Notes: generated by a model not told the origin, from the letters alone. Counted from the stretch's first letter, positions 48,582-58,905 are shown. The stretch: 64,000 nucleotides of DNA from Legionella qingyii (GCF_003184185.1 NZ_QHJG01000003.1:62001-126000); one strand, 5' to 3'. Program-made: numbers and translations.

Positions 48582-49537
48582 GCATCAAGTCCTTGTTTGG
48601 AAATTTCTTTACTTGCATAAATTAGAGCGTCAATGATACCTGATTCTCTATCTGAATGACCTGCATCTCGAACTATTCTTAAATTGGATGCCGATATTGC
48701 TTGATGCAATTCAAATGCACCAGCCAGGGGCGAAATTAAGTCAAAGCGACCATGTACGATGTATGTTGGGATATGTCGTATTTTATGAACATTGTTCATT
48801 ACCTGATTTTCTTCAATGAAAAAGTGATTATTGATGTAATGAGATTCTAGAGTTGCAAGAGCCAGAGCAAAATGAGGATCGCTGAATTGATCAATGACAT
48901 ATAAATGAGGATGTAAACTGCTGCAACGAGCTTCCCACAATGCCCATGATTTTGCCGCACTCATGCGCGCGAGTTCATTGGGTCCTTGCAAGCAATTGGC
49001 ATAATATTGGGGTATTTTATCCAGCATGGTTTCAGGGACACTGCTAATAAATTCTTGCCAGTAATCAGGATAAACCAGATTGGCACCATGCTTATAGAAC
49101 CAGTCAAAATCTTGCTGTCTTCCCAAAAAAATTTGATGCAGTTGTAGTGCTTTAATCTGTTGCGGAAATTTTTGAGCGTAAAGTAAAGCAAGTAACGAAC
49201 CCCATCCACCTCCAGACAATACAAATTCGGATAGTGCTAAAAAATCTCTGATGGCATCGATGTCATCTAATAACAAACTGGTCGTATTTTCACGAACTTC
49301 CAGGTGAGGGGTAGAGCGCCCACAGCCGCGTTGATCAAAAAGTATGATTCGATAATGTTGAGGATCAAAAAAACGTCTGAGGTAACCATCTCCGGAAGAA
49401 GCACCAGGGCCTGGATGTAACACAATAACAGGCAATCCATCAGGATTTCCTGTTTCTTCAATATAAAGTGTATGCAGTGCACTGACTTTTAATTCATGTT
49501 GCGCATAAGGTTTAATTGATGGATAGAGTGAGTGCAT
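48575..49537 (-). CDS. pip: Prolyl iminopeptidase-like protein with the nucleophile Ser replaced by Gly
   Basis: Prolyl iminopeptidase (S33) releases N-terminal proline. The 320-residue protein is full length and has LHPGPGASS, FDQRGCGRSTPH, the acid Asp in GRFDLISP and the His in DAGHSDRE. The nucleophile elbow, normally GGSWGS, reads GGGWGS: Gly111 (codon 49205-49207) replaces the catalytic Ser. It should therefore be inactive as a peptidase, unless a sequencing error is involved. It overlaps dtd by seven bases. Confidence 0.85.
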   Translation of the reverse strand: MHSLYPSIKPYAQHELKVSALHTLYIEETGNPDGLPVIVLHPGPGASSGDGYLRRFFDPQHYRIILFDQRGCGRSTPHLEVRENTTSLLLDDIDAIRDFLALSEFVLSGGGWGSLLALLYAQKFPQQIKALQLHQIFLGRQQDFDWFYKHGANLVYPDYWQEFISSVPETMLDKIPQYYANCLQGPNELARMSAAKSWALWEARCSSLHPHLYVIDQFSDPHFALALATLESHYINNHFFIEENQVMNNVHKIRHIPTYIVHGRFDLISPLAGAFELHQAISASNLRIVRDAGHSDRESGIIDALIYASKEISKQGLDAC

Positions 49538-49734
49538 TTTAGTCCTTTAGGAATTTTTGTTTTGCCATATTGTAATATTTTGCGCTGGGAATCGTTTGAA
49601 AGCAATATGTATACGCGTTAGCGTAAAAAAACAAGATTATAATTATAATTAGTATAGCTTCTATTTTCTTTCCCTTGCCGGATAGTAGGATCTATTAATA
49701 GAATACACCATCGATTTTTTCCTGGAATTTATTT

Positions 49735-51900
49735 ATGACTCTTGCTGCAATTCTTAAAGGACTGAATGAGCGACAACGCGAAGCAGTTACTTCACCGCTT
49801 GGTAATACGCTGGTCCTTGCTGGGGCAGGCAGTGGTAAAACGAAAGTTTTGGTTAGTCGCATTGCATGGCTTATTGAGGAGGAGCATCTTTCACCGCATG
49901 GAATTTTGGCCGTAACGTTTACTAATAAAGCCGCTGGCGAAATGAGAGCGCGCCTAAATAATATGTTGAGTACCCCTGTATTGGGATTATGGGTAGGTAC
50001 CTTTCATGGGTTGTGCCATCGCTTGCTCCGTCGACATTATCAAGAAGCACATTTGCCCGAGCTGTTTCATATTTTAGATTCCGAAGATCAAGCGCGCCTG
50101 ATTAAACGCGTGATTGCCTCATTAAATCTTGATTCAGAACAATGGCCAGTGAAACAGGCTCAGTCGTTCATTAATGGGCGCAAAGATGAAGGACTACGAC
50201 CCCAGCACGTCCATACTTTGTCTTATGGGCCTGGTAAAACGTTACTCAATATTTATAATGCATATGAACAAGCCTGCCAGACCGCGGGAGTAATCGATTT
50301 TGCGGAATTGTTATTGCGGACCCATGAGTTATTACGTGATAATCCGGAAATTCTTAATCATTACCGTCAACGTTTTCAAGCCATATTGGTGGATGAGTTC
50401 CAGGATACTAATACGATTCAATATGCATGGATACGCCTTCTTGCTGGTGAACATACTGCTGTTTTGGCGGTCGGAGATGATGACCAATCGATTTATGGTT
50501 GGCGAGGAGCTAAAGTCGAGAATATTCAGCAATTTTCTCAAGATTTTAAAAACACACAAATTATTCGTTTGGAGCAAAATTATCGTTCAACAGCAACAAT
50601 ACTCGATGCTGCCAATGCTTTAATTACACATAATAATTCACGGATGGGAAAAGACTTATGGACGAATGGCGCAACTGGAGAAAAAATTATAATCTACAGT
50701 GCCTTTAATGAGCTGGAAGAAGCACGCTTTGTCTGTGAACGTATTATGATGGAAATTAATCAAGGCGTAAGTGCTGATGAAATTGCTATTTTATATCGTT
50801 CGAATGCTCAATCCAGGGTTTTAGAGGAAGCATTATTACGTGCTGGAATTGCTTATCGTATTTATGGTGGATTACGTTTCTTTGATCGAGCAGAAGTGAA
50901 AGATGCTTTAGCTTATTTGCGTTTATTGGTGAACCCGGATGATGATAATGCGTTTGAGCGTATCGTTAATTTTCCAACTCGGGGAATTGGTGAAAAAACG
51001 CTAGATGATTTGCGTCATTACGCCAAATCGGAACAATGTTCTTTATGGCATGCTGCTAAAACATTATTGCAATCAGGTGAAATGGCTCAACGGGCAGGAT
51101 CTTCATTGGCAAAATTCATTCAATTAATTGAACAATTGCAACAAGATACCGCAGCAATGGAATTGGACGAACAGTTATCTATAGTAATTCAGCAGAGTGG
51201 ATTGTATGCTCATTTTAGTAAAATCAAAGGGGACAAATCGGAGTCTCGTCTAGATAACTTACAAGAATTAATCAATGCGGCAAAGCAATTTCGTTATGAG
51301 CAAGAAGAGGAGGAAGAAATTCCTCTGGTGAATGCATTCCTGGCACATGCTTCTTTGGAGGCCGGAGAGATGCAAGCTGAAGAACACGAGCGTTACGTCC
51401 ATTTGATGACCTTACATGCTGCTAAAGGCCTTGAATTTCCCATCGTATTTTTAGTAGGAATGGAAGAGGGGGTGTTCCCAGGGAAACAGTCTTTGGATGA
51501 GCCAGGACGTTTGGAGGAAGAGCGTCGGCTATGTTATGTGGGGATGACGCGTGCCATGCGCAAACTGATTATGTCATATGCTGAAATACGAAGACAATAT
51601 GGGCGAGAAGAGTATCATCGGCCTTCACGATTTTTAAGGGAATTACCCCAAGAATTAATTGATGAGATTCGTATTAAAGCGAAATTTCAAGCCCCCGTTA
51701 TTACGCGAAATAAACCTTCTGTGGTGCCAGAAACCTCAGGGTTGTCTTTGGGACAAAGTGTGACTCATGCAAAATTTGGTCAAGGTATCGTATTAGCAGT
51801 TGAGGGTAGTGGGGCACATACTCGTGTCCAGGTGAAGTTTAGTGAGCACGGTGTTAAATGGCTTGTTTTAGCTTATGCTAATTTAGCTGTAGCGATGTGA
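49735..51900 (+). CDS. uvrD: DNA helicase II
   Basis: UvrD unwinds DNA 3' to 5' in nucleotide-excision and mismatch repair. The 721-residue protein has all SF1A motifs: GAGSGKT (Walker A), TFTNKAAGEMRAR, VDEFQDTN (Walker B), GDDDQSIYGWRGA, LEQNYRS, LMTLHAAKGLEF, and GMTRAM. The C-terminal Tudor-like VTHAKFGQGIV element binds RNA polymerase in relatives. It has the usual length and is monocistronic, with a small hairpin after the stop. Confidence 0.97.
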   Translation: MTLAAILKGLNERQREAVTSPLGNTLVLAGAGSGKTKVLVSRIAWLIEEEHLSPHGILAVTFTNKAAGEMRARLNNMLSTPVLGLWVGTFHGLCHRLLRRHYQEAHLPELFHILDSEDQARLIKRVIASLNLDSEQWPVKQAQSFINGRKDEGLRPQHVHTLSYGPGKTLLNIYNAYEQACQTAGVIDFAELLLRTHELLRDNPEILNHYRQRFQAILVDEFQDTNTIQYAWIRLLAGEHTAVLAVGDDDQSIYGWRGAKVENIQQFSQDFKNTQIIRLEQNYRSTATILDAANALITHNNSRMGKDLWTNGATGEKIIIYSAFNELEEARFVCERIMMEINQGVSADEIAILYRSNAQSRVLEEALLRAGIAYRIYGGLRFFDRAEVKDALAYLRLLVNPDDDNAFERIVNFPTRGIGEKTLDDLRHYAKSEQCSLWHAAKTLLQSGEMAQRAGSSLAKFIQLIEQLQQDTAAMELDEQLSIVIQQSGLYAHFSKIKGDKSESRLDNLQELINAAKQFRYEQEEEEEIPLVNAFLAHASLEAGEMQAEEHERYVHLMTLHAAKGLEFPIVFLVGMEEGVFPGKQSLDEPGRLEEERRLCYVGMTRAMRKLIMSYAEIRRQYGREEYHRPSRFLRELPQELIDEIRIKAKFQAPVITRNKPSVVPETSGLSLGQSVTHAKFGQGIVLAVEGSGAHTRVQVKFSEHGVKWLVLAYANLAVAM

Positions 51901-51914
51901 TTAATTCTAAAATT

Positions 51915-51940
51915 CCTGGGTTCCGCAGAGTGTACCCAGG
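51915..51940. terminator. Small hairpin after uvrD
   Basis: CCTGGGT and ACCCAGG form a 7-bp stem 15 bases after the uvrD stop; the flanks (CCAGGCTACA) match the dispersed palindrome. Confidence 0.5.
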
Positions 51941-52001
51941 CTACAATAAATCTTATGATTTGGGTCACAAAAATTAATGCTAACTAAGGGTACTTGATTG
52001 C

Positions 52002-52088
52002 GCTCAAATGAACTGATTTTATGGCACCGAAATGCAGTGTGTGCGAAGCATGTAAGTATCGGAGTGCATAAAATCAGTTCATTTGAGC
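52002..52088. repeat. 22-bp perfect inverted repeat with 43-base loop
   Basis: GCTCAAATGAACTGATTTTA plus TG and its exact inverse CATAAAATCAGTTCATTTGAGC flank a 43-base centre. It ends about 110 bases before the GTG of the DsbA2 gene. It may be a small mobile repeat or a long leader hairpin. Confidence 0.75.
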
Positions 52089-52199
52089 TCGAGATAGTAG
52101 AATTGTAAACGGGCCCTATTGAATTTTCCTCAAGCGGATGCTAGGGTGCCGGTTGGAAAGTTGTTGGTATTATGTAAACTATTAAATAAGGGGAACTGT

Positions 52200-52991
52200 G
52201 TGAAATTTACAAATTTATTAACAGTAGGAGCGCTGACAGCATCTTTAGTATCACCTGCAGTTATGGCAGCAGATACCAATAATACAACTCCTATGTCTGA
52301 TACACAAAAAAAGGAAATTGAAAAAGTAGTGCATGACTATTTAGTAACTAATCCAGAAGTACTTTTGGAAGCTTCTCAAGCGTTACAACAAAAACAACAG
52401 CAAAATATGCAACAACAAGCTCAATCTGCAATTAAAGAAAATACTGAGCAATTGTTTCAAGGTAAGACTACAGTTGTAGGTAATCCAAAAGGTAATGTAA
52501 CCATAGTAGAATTTTTTGACTACCAATGTATTCATTGCAAAAAAATGTCACCAATCATTGATAGTTTGGTTAAAAAAGACAGTGACTTGCGAGTTATTTA
52601 TAAAGAATTCCCAATTTTTGGTAAGAGCTCTGAATTAGCTTCTAGAGCTGCTTTAGCTGCTGGTATGCAAGGTAAATATCAAGCAATGCATAATGCATTG
52701 ATTTCTATTGATAAGCGTTTAAACGATCAAATCGTTATGGCTACTGCTAAGTCTTTAGGTTTGGATATGAAGAAATTAAAGACTGATATGCAAAGTAAAG
52801 AAGTTACTGCAGCTTTGGATGCAAACCGTGAATTAGCAGAAAAGCTACACTTGATGGGAACTCCTGCATTTATCATTGCTTCAACTCCAAATGGTCAATT
52901 TAAACCAGGTTCTGAACCCTCATTTATACCTGGTGCTGCCAGTGAAGAGTCGCTGCAAGAGTTAATTAAGAAAGCAGCAGGTAATTCGTAA
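52200..52991 (+). CDS. dsbA2: Periplasmic DsbA/Com1-family thiol oxidoreductase (DsbA2-like)
   Basis: The start is the GTG at 52200, which follows AAGGGGAA and gives a proper signal peptide ending at VMA-AD; the frame extends 27 codons further 5' without any signal. The 263-residue protein has a Gln-rich helical region (residues 55-80), like the dimerisation part of Legionella DsbA2 (a Com1-like protein), then a thioredoxin fold with Cys110-Ile-His-Cys113. It oxidises or isomerises disulphides of exported proteins, in Legionella including Dot/Icm parts. The cis-Pro is in MGTPAFI. Confidence 0.88.
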   Translation: MKFTNLLTVGALTASLVSPAVMAADTNNTTPMSDTQKKEIEKVVHDYLVTNPEVLLEASQALQQKQQQNMQQQAQSAIKENTEQLFQGKTTVVGNPKGNVTIVEFFDYQCIHCKKMSPIIDSLVKKDSDLRVIYKEFPIFGKSSELASRAALAAGMQGKYQAMHNALISIDKRLNDQIVMATAKSLGLDMKKLKTDMQSKEVTAALDANRELAEKLHLMGTPAFIIASTPNGQFKPGSEPSFIPGAASEESLQELIKKAAGNS

Positions 52992-53014
52992 ATAATTGCA
53001 GTTAAATACAAAAA

Positions 53015-53093
53015 TAGCCTGGGTGAAGCAAAGCGGAGCCCGGGTTTTGCAGGGTACAAATTTCCAGGGTTCCGCTTCGCTTCACCCAGGCTA
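53015..53093. repeat. REP-like palindrome, full length
   Basis: TAGCCTGGGTGAAGCAAAGC and GCTTCGCTTCACCCAGGCTA pair around a centre with CCCGGGTTTTGCAGGG. It sits directly upstream of glyQ and creates a false 5' extension of its frame. Confidence 0.8.
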
Positions 53094-53106
53094 CATTGAG
53101 ATTTTC

Positions 53107-54018
53107 ATGACAAAACCATCTACATTTCAGGATATTATTCTTACTTTGCAGCAATATTGGGCTGCTCAGGGATGTGTTATATTGCAACCTTTTGATATGG
53201 AAGTTGGCGCAGGAACTTTTCATCCAGCAACTTTTTTACGAGCAATAGGCCCTGAGCCTTGGTCAGCTGCTTATGTACAGCCCTCTCGAAGACCTACTGA
53301 TGGTCGTTATGGAGATAACCCGAATCGAGTGCAACATTATTACCAATTTCAAGTGGTACTCAAGCCTTCTCCTTTAGATATACAAGATAAATATCTGGAT
53401 TCATTGCGTGCCCTGGGAGTTGATCCTTTGGCAGATGACATTCGGTTTGTTGAAGACAACTGGGAATCACCTACTTTAGGTGCCTGGGGTCTGGGTTGGG
53501 AAGTTTGGCAAAATGGTATGGAAGTATCCCAATTTACCTATTTTCAACAAGCAGGTGGTTTGGCGTGTAAACCTGTAACTGGCGAGTTGACTTATGGTTT
53601 GGAGCGTTTGGCTATGTATATATTAGGGGTGGACAACTTATTTGATCTACCTTGGAGTAATACACCGAATGGCACTATAACTTATGGTAATGTGTTCCAT
53701 CAAAATGAAGTGGAGATGTCTGCTTATAATTTTGAACATGCTAATGTAGAAGAGTTATTTAAACAGTTTGATTATTATGAAAGTGAAGCGCAAAAGTTAA
53801 TTGAGTTACAATTACCGCTTCCTGCTTATGAAATGGTAATTAAAGCATCGCATTCATTTAACTTACTCGATGCACGTAAAGCAATATCTGTTACTGAAAG
53901 GCAGCGTTATATCTTACGCGTAAGACATTTATCAAGGGCAGTAGCGCAAGCTTATTATCAGGCACGCGAAGCTTTGGGCTTTCCTATGCTTAACCAAAAG
54001 GTGTGTGATGGTCAATGA
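53107..54018 (+). CDS. glyQ: Glycyl-tRNA synthetase alpha subunit
   Basis: GlyQ is the catalytic core of the tetrameric bacterial GlyRS. The start is the ATG at 53107 ([19 protein letters not shown]), the family start; the open frame upstream is the palindrome. Segments typical of the aminoacylation site are [24 protein letters not shown], and [10 protein letters not shown]. The 303-residue length is normal. It overlaps the glyS start by about 11 bases. Confidence 0.96.
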   Translation: MTKPSTFQDIILTLQQYWAAQGCVILQPFDMEVGAGTFHPATFLRAIGPEPWSAAYVQPSRRPTDGRYGDNPNRVQHYYQFQVVLKPSPLDIQDKYLDSLRALGVDPLADDIRFVEDNWESPTLGAWGLGWEVWQNGMEVSQFTYFQQAGGLACKPVTGELTYGLERLAMYILGVDNLFDLPWSNTPNGTITYGNVFHQNEVEMSAYNFEHANVEELFKQFDYYESEAQKLIELQLPLPAYEMVIKASHSFNLLDARKAISVTERQRYILRVRHLSRAVAQAYYQAREALGFPMLNQKVCDGQ

Positions 54019-56080
54019 TTTTATTTTTGAATTAGGTTGTGAAGAGTTACCTTCTGGTTCGGTTTGGCCTCTGGCTGATGAATTTGCTAATCAGTTATTG
54101 GCTTCATTGGATAAGGCACAATTGAGTTATGGAGAAGTAAAGCGTTTTGCAACACCAAGACGTATCGCGATTGCTATCTTTGATTTGCAAGAAGAACAAA
54201 AAAGCCAAAACGTGACACGTCGAGGTCCTGCTGTAGCGGCTGCTTATGACAAGGAAGGAAAACCTACACAGGCCTTATTAGGTTTTGCCAAATCATGTGG
54301 AGTAGAAGTAGAGCAACTGTCTCAAGTTCAAACAGAAAAAGGGGATTGGATTGTTTTTGAAACACAAAGTCAGGGTAATAAAAGCAAAGATTTGCTACCT
54401 GTCTTGATTAATCAGTCTCTGGCTGCTTTGCCAATTGCTAAACCCATGCGTTGGGGAGCAGGGGATGAAGAATTTGCACGACCTGTTCACTGGGCAGTGA
54501 TGCTTTATGGGGATAAAGTTATAGAGCATACTATTTTAGGAATTAAAAGTGGCCGCGACAGTAGGGGACATCGTTTTCATCATCCACAACACATTGCAAT
54601 TAACTCTGCACAAAGTTATGAATCGCAAATGAATGAAGCATTTGTTGTTGCTGATTTTTCTGCTAGAAAGCACATGATTAAAAAGCAAGTAGAGGAGTTA
54701 GCCGCATCCATTAAGGCTACAGCGATTATGCCTGAAGATTTGCTTGATGAAGTAACCTCAATTGTTGAGTGGCCTCAGGCTCTGATGGCGAATTTTGAAA
54801 AAGATTTTCTAGAGGTTCCTGCTGAATCATTAATTGCTTCAATGCAATCACATCAAAAATGTTTTGCTCTAAAGGATAAGCAAGGGAAGTTACTGCCTCA
54901 TTTTATTACGGTTTCAAACATTGCTAGCACCAATCCTCAACAAGTTATTTTAGGAAATGAAAAAGTAATGCGAGCGCGTTTAAGTGATGCTGCATTCTTT
55001 TTTAGACAAGATAAAAAATTGCCTTTAAGTCAGCGTATACCGGGCACAGAACAGGTTGTTTTCCAAGCAAAATTAGGTAGTTTAAAGGATAAAGCATTAC
55101 GAATTGAAGCCATGATGGCGTATTTAAGTTCTGCGTTACATTTAAGTTTACATCAGGCACAACGTGCAGCACAGTTGAGCAAATGCGATTTGCTAACCGG
55201 AATGGTGGGGGAGTTTCCTGAGCTGCAGGGATTAATGGGATATTATTACGCACTAAACGATGGCGAAGATCAAAGTGTTGCTCAAGCTTTAAATGAACAA
55301 TATATGCCTCGTTTCGCTGCAGACAGTTTACCTGAATCTGATTTGGGTTTGACTCTTTCACTAGCAGATAGAATCGATACTTTAGTTGGTATTTTTGCCA
55401 TAGGCCAAAAACCTTCAGGAGTAAAAGATCCATTTAAATTGCGCCGTCATGCCCTAGCTGTTGTCCGATTACTCATTGCAACATCAGCACAACTCAACTT
55501 AAGTACCCTGATTGAGCAAGCAATAATTCATTATGAAGCTCAAATAACTGTTGAACCTAATTTATCGGATGAGTTGAAATCTTTTATTTTGGATCGGTTA
55601 CAATCCTTTTATCAAGGCCAAGGATTAAGTGTTGATTTAGTGAACGCCGTGCGAGCTCGTCAGGATGATTGGTTGTATGATCTAGATAAGCGTTTAAGTG
55701 CTTTGCAATTATTTGTAAAATTACCGGAAGCTGCTTCTCTTTCTGCTGCCTGCAAGCGCGTGAACAATTTACTTTCACAGGCAGGAAGACAAACTTTATC
55801 GCCAGTGAATGAGCAACTTTTCACTGAGGAGCCGGAGAAGTTTTTATATATACACATTAATCAGATTGAACGAGCAGTAGAGACTTTATACCGTTCTGCC
55901 GACTATGGCCCATTATTGAAGTTACTTGCCAGTCTTAAAGAACCGGTTGATCTGTTTTTTGATAAAGTCATGGTAATGGTTGAGGATCAGGCAATAAAAG
56001 CCAACCGTTTAGCGCTTTTAGCACGTTTGCAGGATTTATTGCAGGGTGTTGCTGATATTTCATTGTTGCAGATTGGGTAA
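54008..56080 (+). CDS. glyS: Glycyl-tRNA synthetase beta subunit
   Basis: GlyS supplies tRNA binding and assembly to GlyRS. The ATG at 54008 gives [17 protein letters not shown], matching the family N-terminus; a GTG three bases earlier is possible. Other typical parts are [44 protein letters not shown] and [12 protein letters not shown]. The length, 690 residues, is normal. Coupled to glyQ by overlap. Confidence 0.96.
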   Translation: MVNDFIFELGCEELPSGSVWPLADEFANQLLASLDKAQLSYGEVKRFATPRRIAIAIFDLQEEQKSQNVTRRGPAVAAAYDKEGKPTQALLGFAKSCGVEVEQLSQVQTEKGDWIVFETQSQGNKSKDLLPVLINQSLAALPIAKPMRWGAGDEEFARPVHWAVMLYGDKVIEHTILGIKSGRDSRGHRFHHPQHIAINSAQSYESQMNEAFVVADFSARKHMIKKQVEELAASIKATAIMPEDLLDEVTSIVEWPQALMANFEKDFLEVPAESLIASMQSHQKCFALKDKQGKLLPHFITVSNIASTNPQQVILGNEKVMRARLSDAAFFFRQDKKLPLSQRIPGTEQVVFQAKLGSLKDKALRIEAMMAYLSSALHLSLHQAQRAAQLSKCDLLTGMVGEFPELQGLMGYYYALNDGEDQSVAQALNEQYMPRFAADSLPESDLGLTLSLADRIDTLVGIFAIGQKPSGVKDPFKLRRHALAVVRLLIATSAQLNLSTLIEQAIIHYEAQITVEPNLSDELKSFILDRLQSFYQGQGLSVDLVNAVRARQDDWLYDLDKRLSALQLFVKLPEAASLSAACKRVNNLLSQAGRQTLSPVNEQLFTEEPEKFLYIHINQIERAVETLYRSADYGPLLKLLASLKEPVDLFFDKVMVMVEDQAIKANRLALLARLQDLLQGVADISLLQIG

Positions 56081-56130
56081 AACATTATCTTGGATGTGAG
56101 CTCTGGACCACTGCCATTATAAGAAAAAAT

Positions 56131-56158
56131 TGTCATTCCTACCTTCGCGGGAATGACA
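56131..56158. repeat. Short REP-like hairpin (TCATTCC..CGCGGGAATGA)
   Basis: TGTCATTCC and GGAATGACA form a 9-bp stem around a loop with CCTTCGCG. It follows glyS by 50 bases. A related string (CTCCCGCGAAGGCGAGA) occurs near 13110. Confidence 0.65.
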
Positions 56159-56228
56159 AAAATTCTTAACTTAATGGCAGAGAGGCAATCCCCAGATGCA
56201 ATTGAAATAATTCTTACGGTTATTAAAT

Positions 56229-56954
56229 ATGATCAATATTTCTGTAGTAGGTTATGAACATGAAAACCTGCACGACAAGGCAAAGGCACTCGCAGAGGAA
56301 TTAAGTTTTGGATTAGACAAAAACGCTAGTCTTTGTCTTTTTGTTACTGAAGATAAACTGACATTAAAGATCCCTGGATTTTCCCCAATTTTTGCTGAAT
56401 TCAGCGCCGCATTTTGGAGTAAAAGAAAGTCTGAGGGAAAGAAACAAGGATTAGTCCGTGCCTGTAAACCATCTTCTGGACTTAAAATTATTGATGCAAC
56501 GGCAGGTTGGGGGCGTGACTCTGCCATTTTAGCCAGCTTTGGCGCGGAAGTATTGATGCTCGAACGTCATCCTGTAATGGCTTCCTTATTATCAGATGCT
56601 TTATTACGCCGAACTGAGTCGGACCGACAAGAACTGAATTTGATGTTTCATGCTGGCGATGGTTACTCCTATTTAAGTTCATTAACGACCGACGATTATC
56701 CTGACATTATTTATATTGACCCAATGCATCCTGAACGGAGTAAATCCGCATTGGTAAAAAAAGAAATGCAAGCGTTACAACAAATAATCGGCGCAGATGA
56801 GGATGCACTGGAATTAATTCAATTGGCGATAACTCGTACGAAACAAAAGGTCGTTGTAAAATGGCCACAAAAAGCAAAACCATTATTACCAGCAAATGCC
56901 GCAGTAGAGGGAAAAACAGTTCGGTTTGATATCTATTTTTCTAATTTAAGATAA
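56229..56954 (+). CDS. rsmJ: 16S rRNA m2G1516 methyltransferase
   Basis: RsmJ methylates G1516 of 16S rRNA. The 241-residue protein has the family segments LVRACKPSSGLKIIDATAGW and GRDSAILASFGAEVLMLER (SAM site) and the DPMHPERSKSALVKKEMQ motif equivalent to the DPMYPxRxKSALVKKEM of the family. It lies downstream of glyS but separated by a repeat. Confidence 0.93.
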   Translation: MINISVVGYEHENLHDKAKALAEELSFGLDKNASLCLFVTEDKLTLKIPGFSPIFAEFSAAFWSKRKSEGKKQGLVRACKPSSGLKIIDATAGWGRDSAILASFGAEVLMLERHPVMASLLSDALLRRTESDRQELNLMFHAGDGYSYLSSLTTDDYPDIIYIDPMHPERSKSALVKKEMQALQQIIGADEDALELIQLAITRTKQKVVVKWPQKAKPLLPANAAVEGKTVRFDIYFSNLR

Positions 56955-56964
56955 ATTAGTAATG

Positions 56965-57043
56965 GTAGCCTGGGTGAATTGAAACAAAACACGAAGAATT
57001 AGATAAGCATCCCGGGTTTAGCCTTCATTTCACGTTAGGCTAC
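56965..57043. repeat. REP-like palindrome, degenerate
   Basis: GTAGCCTGGGTGAATTGAAA and the inverse TTCATTTCACGTTAGGCTAC bracket an AT-rich centre with CCCGGGTTTA. It follows rsmJ. Confidence 0.65.
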
Positions 57044-57052
57044 ACTACGAAT

Positions 57053-57220
57053 CTAACCGAACTCTGCAAGTTCATCGCGGAGGCGCTTTTCTTCAAACAA
57101 ATCCTCTATTCGTCTTCTTCGTTCCAATTTGGTCGAAGGACTTGTTTCTGGAGTTATGATCGTTTCGATACTAACTTCTTCTATGTCGTTTACTTCTTCC
57201 TCAAATTCACTAGTATTCAT
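57053..57220 (-). CDS. Small acidic/basic protein, PA3496-like (55 aa)
   Basis: The ATG at 57220 lies six bases after AAGGAG; an in-frame ATG at 57226 overlaps that site. The product has an acidic half (MNTSEFEEEVNDIEEVSIET) and a basic helical half (KLERRRRIEDLFEEKRLRDE). The second half resembles small PA3496-type proteins (RRRIEDxxEEKRLRxEL). The role is unknown. Confidence 0.7.
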   Translation of the reverse strand: MNTSEFEEEVNDIEEVSIETIITPETSPSTKLERRRRIEDLFEEKRLRDELAEFG

Positions 57221-57379
57221 AGCCATCTCCTTAGCTTAACCCATAGTGAACTTAATAAAATAACAGAAAAGGTATTGAAGGAACAGTGGAATTTTTTGAG
57301 CATCATCTTGCGAACACGGCAAAGACGTGTACCTGGTCTGATCAGTACAGAAAATCTGAAAGACCAGGTCAGTTCTTAA

Positions 57380-58873
57380 TTAAGGGTTATTAAGAATTGT
57401 TTTAATTTCTACTTCTTGTTGTTGTTCTAACTCTTTATCAATTGCGTTTTTGCCTTTATCTGTCCTTATTTTATTTCTGCCCTCATCTAATTCAGAGCGA
57501 AATTTTTTGGAAGTTTCTTCGGGCACAGTTTCCTTAGGGGCATTTTGGAGTAACTTTGCAAGTTTATCACGTCGTTCTTTCGCATGCTCATGAAGTACTT
57601 TCAATTCACTGGGGGTAAAGAGTGTTGTGGGATCAATCTCTTTCCCTTCTCTATCTTTAAGTACAATACCTTTTACAGCTTTGTCGCCTTTTGACTCTTC
57701 TCCAGGTAGTGGCCCTGGCGCAAAACCACTTTCAAGCGCGGCTTCATAGGCTTGTCTGGCTCTTTGTTTTTGAGTTTTCGGATCATCAAAGTTAATGGTT
57801 AAGGTGATTGCGTCAAATCCTGAGGCTCGTACAGCCTGAGCCATAGTTAACATATCTACCTTAGGATTCTCTTGGCGGCTTAAATAGTAAAAAGGAGAAA
57901 GTATACGGGCTGGCATCTCCACACTCCAAATACCAGGCTCATTTTCTTTTCCCTTAGTGTGTTTTATCTTCGCTCCTGATAAGGAAATGATAAACTCTAA
58001 GTCTTCTGGATTTATGGTAGATATTGTTTTTTCTTTAACATCGATTGTACCAGTTGTTAACTCCTCTGGCCGAGTTAAATTACGTCGTTCACGATTTTTT
58101 TCCCTTGCTTGCTCCATTTCCAGCAGCATTTTGTCTTTATCTTTTTGGCTAAGTTGATTGGCCCAACTTTCTAGTTGGCCAGAAAAGAGGATCTGCTTTT
58201 TTTCAAGAGCGGATGCTTTGTCGAGTGTTGTAAGGTTTTCTTGAGTCACCTTATTAAAGGCGCCGAGTTGTTCTGAATGTTTTTTTTCTAATTCGGCTAT
58301 TAACTCCTTTTTTACTTTTTCTGCTTCATCAGGGTCTTTACCTAAAGCGTTTTTGAAATCAGTCATGAATGCAGAGTTCTCAAAAGTTTCTTTAAGTCGC
58401 TTCACTTCCATTTTCTGTTGGGCTATTATTGCATTTTTTGCATCCTGGTTAATTTTTTCAAGTTCTCCTCGAAGCAATTCGATTGAATATCCAGGAACTT
58501 GACTGACTCGCTTTTTAAAGGCTTCAATTGATTCTTGATACTTCTCTTGAGCAGGTGCATAAAATTTTTCGGGAGTAAATACCTCATTGAGCTTATTTCT
58601 AACTGTATCTTTCGCAGTAGAGTCGCTGCCCTTAAGTGCTTTCTCAAGAGTGTCGCCTTCTTCTGGGCCTATTTGTATTTTAAAGCCTTTATGATCTTTG
58701 ATTCGCTTATTGGTATACTCTTCAAAGGCCTGTAAACCAAAAGTAAGATCTTGAGTTAATGTAATATCATCACGATACTGTTGATAAATTTCTTCTAGTT
58801 TTCCAGGTGCGAATTGACGTTTCCTATATTGAGAGTTAAGCAAATTAAAAAACGCTTGTCTGTGTGAAGGCAT
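57380..58873 (-). CDS. Long coiled-coil protein, putative PmrA-controlled effector
   Basis: I do not recognise this 497-residue protein. The ATG at 58873 has GAGG at a good distance; the frame extends 14 codons 5' through the promoter. It has no signal peptide. Residues about 100-275 are a charged coiled coil (ELEKINQDAKNAIIAQQKME, VKRLKETFENS). Residues 295-400 look globular and include YLSRQENPKVDMLTMAQAVR and ASGFDAITLTINFDD. The C-terminus is Glu/Lys-rich (IDKELEQQQEVEIKTILNN). A PmrA-like box with a -10 lies just upstream. This combination fits a Dot/Icm substrate. Confidence 0.75.
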   Translation of the reverse strand: MPSHRQAFFNLLNSQYRKRQFAPGKLEEIYQQYRDDITLTQDLTFGLQAFEEYTNKRIKDHKGFKIQIGPEEGDTLEKALKGSDSTAKDTVRNKLNEVFTPEKFYAPAQEKYQESIEAFKKRVSQVPGYSIELLRGELEKINQDAKNAIIAQQKMEVKRLKETFENSAFMTDFKNALGKDPDEAEKVKKELIAELEKKHSEQLGAFNKVTQENLTTLDKASALEKKQILFSGQLESWANQLSQKDKDKMLLEMEQAREKNRERRNLTRPEELTTGTIDVKEKTISTINPEDLEFIISLSGAKIKHTKGKENEPGIWSVEMPARILSPFYYLSRQENPKVDMLTMAQAVRASGFDAITLTINFDDPKTQKQRARQAYEAALESGFAPGPLPGEESKGDKAVKGIVLKDREGKEIDPTTLFTPSELKVLHEHAKERRDKLAKLLQNAPKETVPEETSKKFRSELDEGRNKIRTDKGKNAIDKELEQQQEVEIKTILNNP

Positions 58874-58905
58874 AGATTGTACCTCAAGAGCTTTAGTTCT
58901 TATAA

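Noticed and set aside
52119..52199. 5' extension of the DsbA2-like frame
   Set aside because: The extension lacks a start signal and would hide the signal peptide; GTG at 52200 follows AAGGGGAA.
52996..53106. 5' extension of the glyQ frame
   Set aside because: It is translated palindrome; the family start MTKPSTFQD is at 53107.
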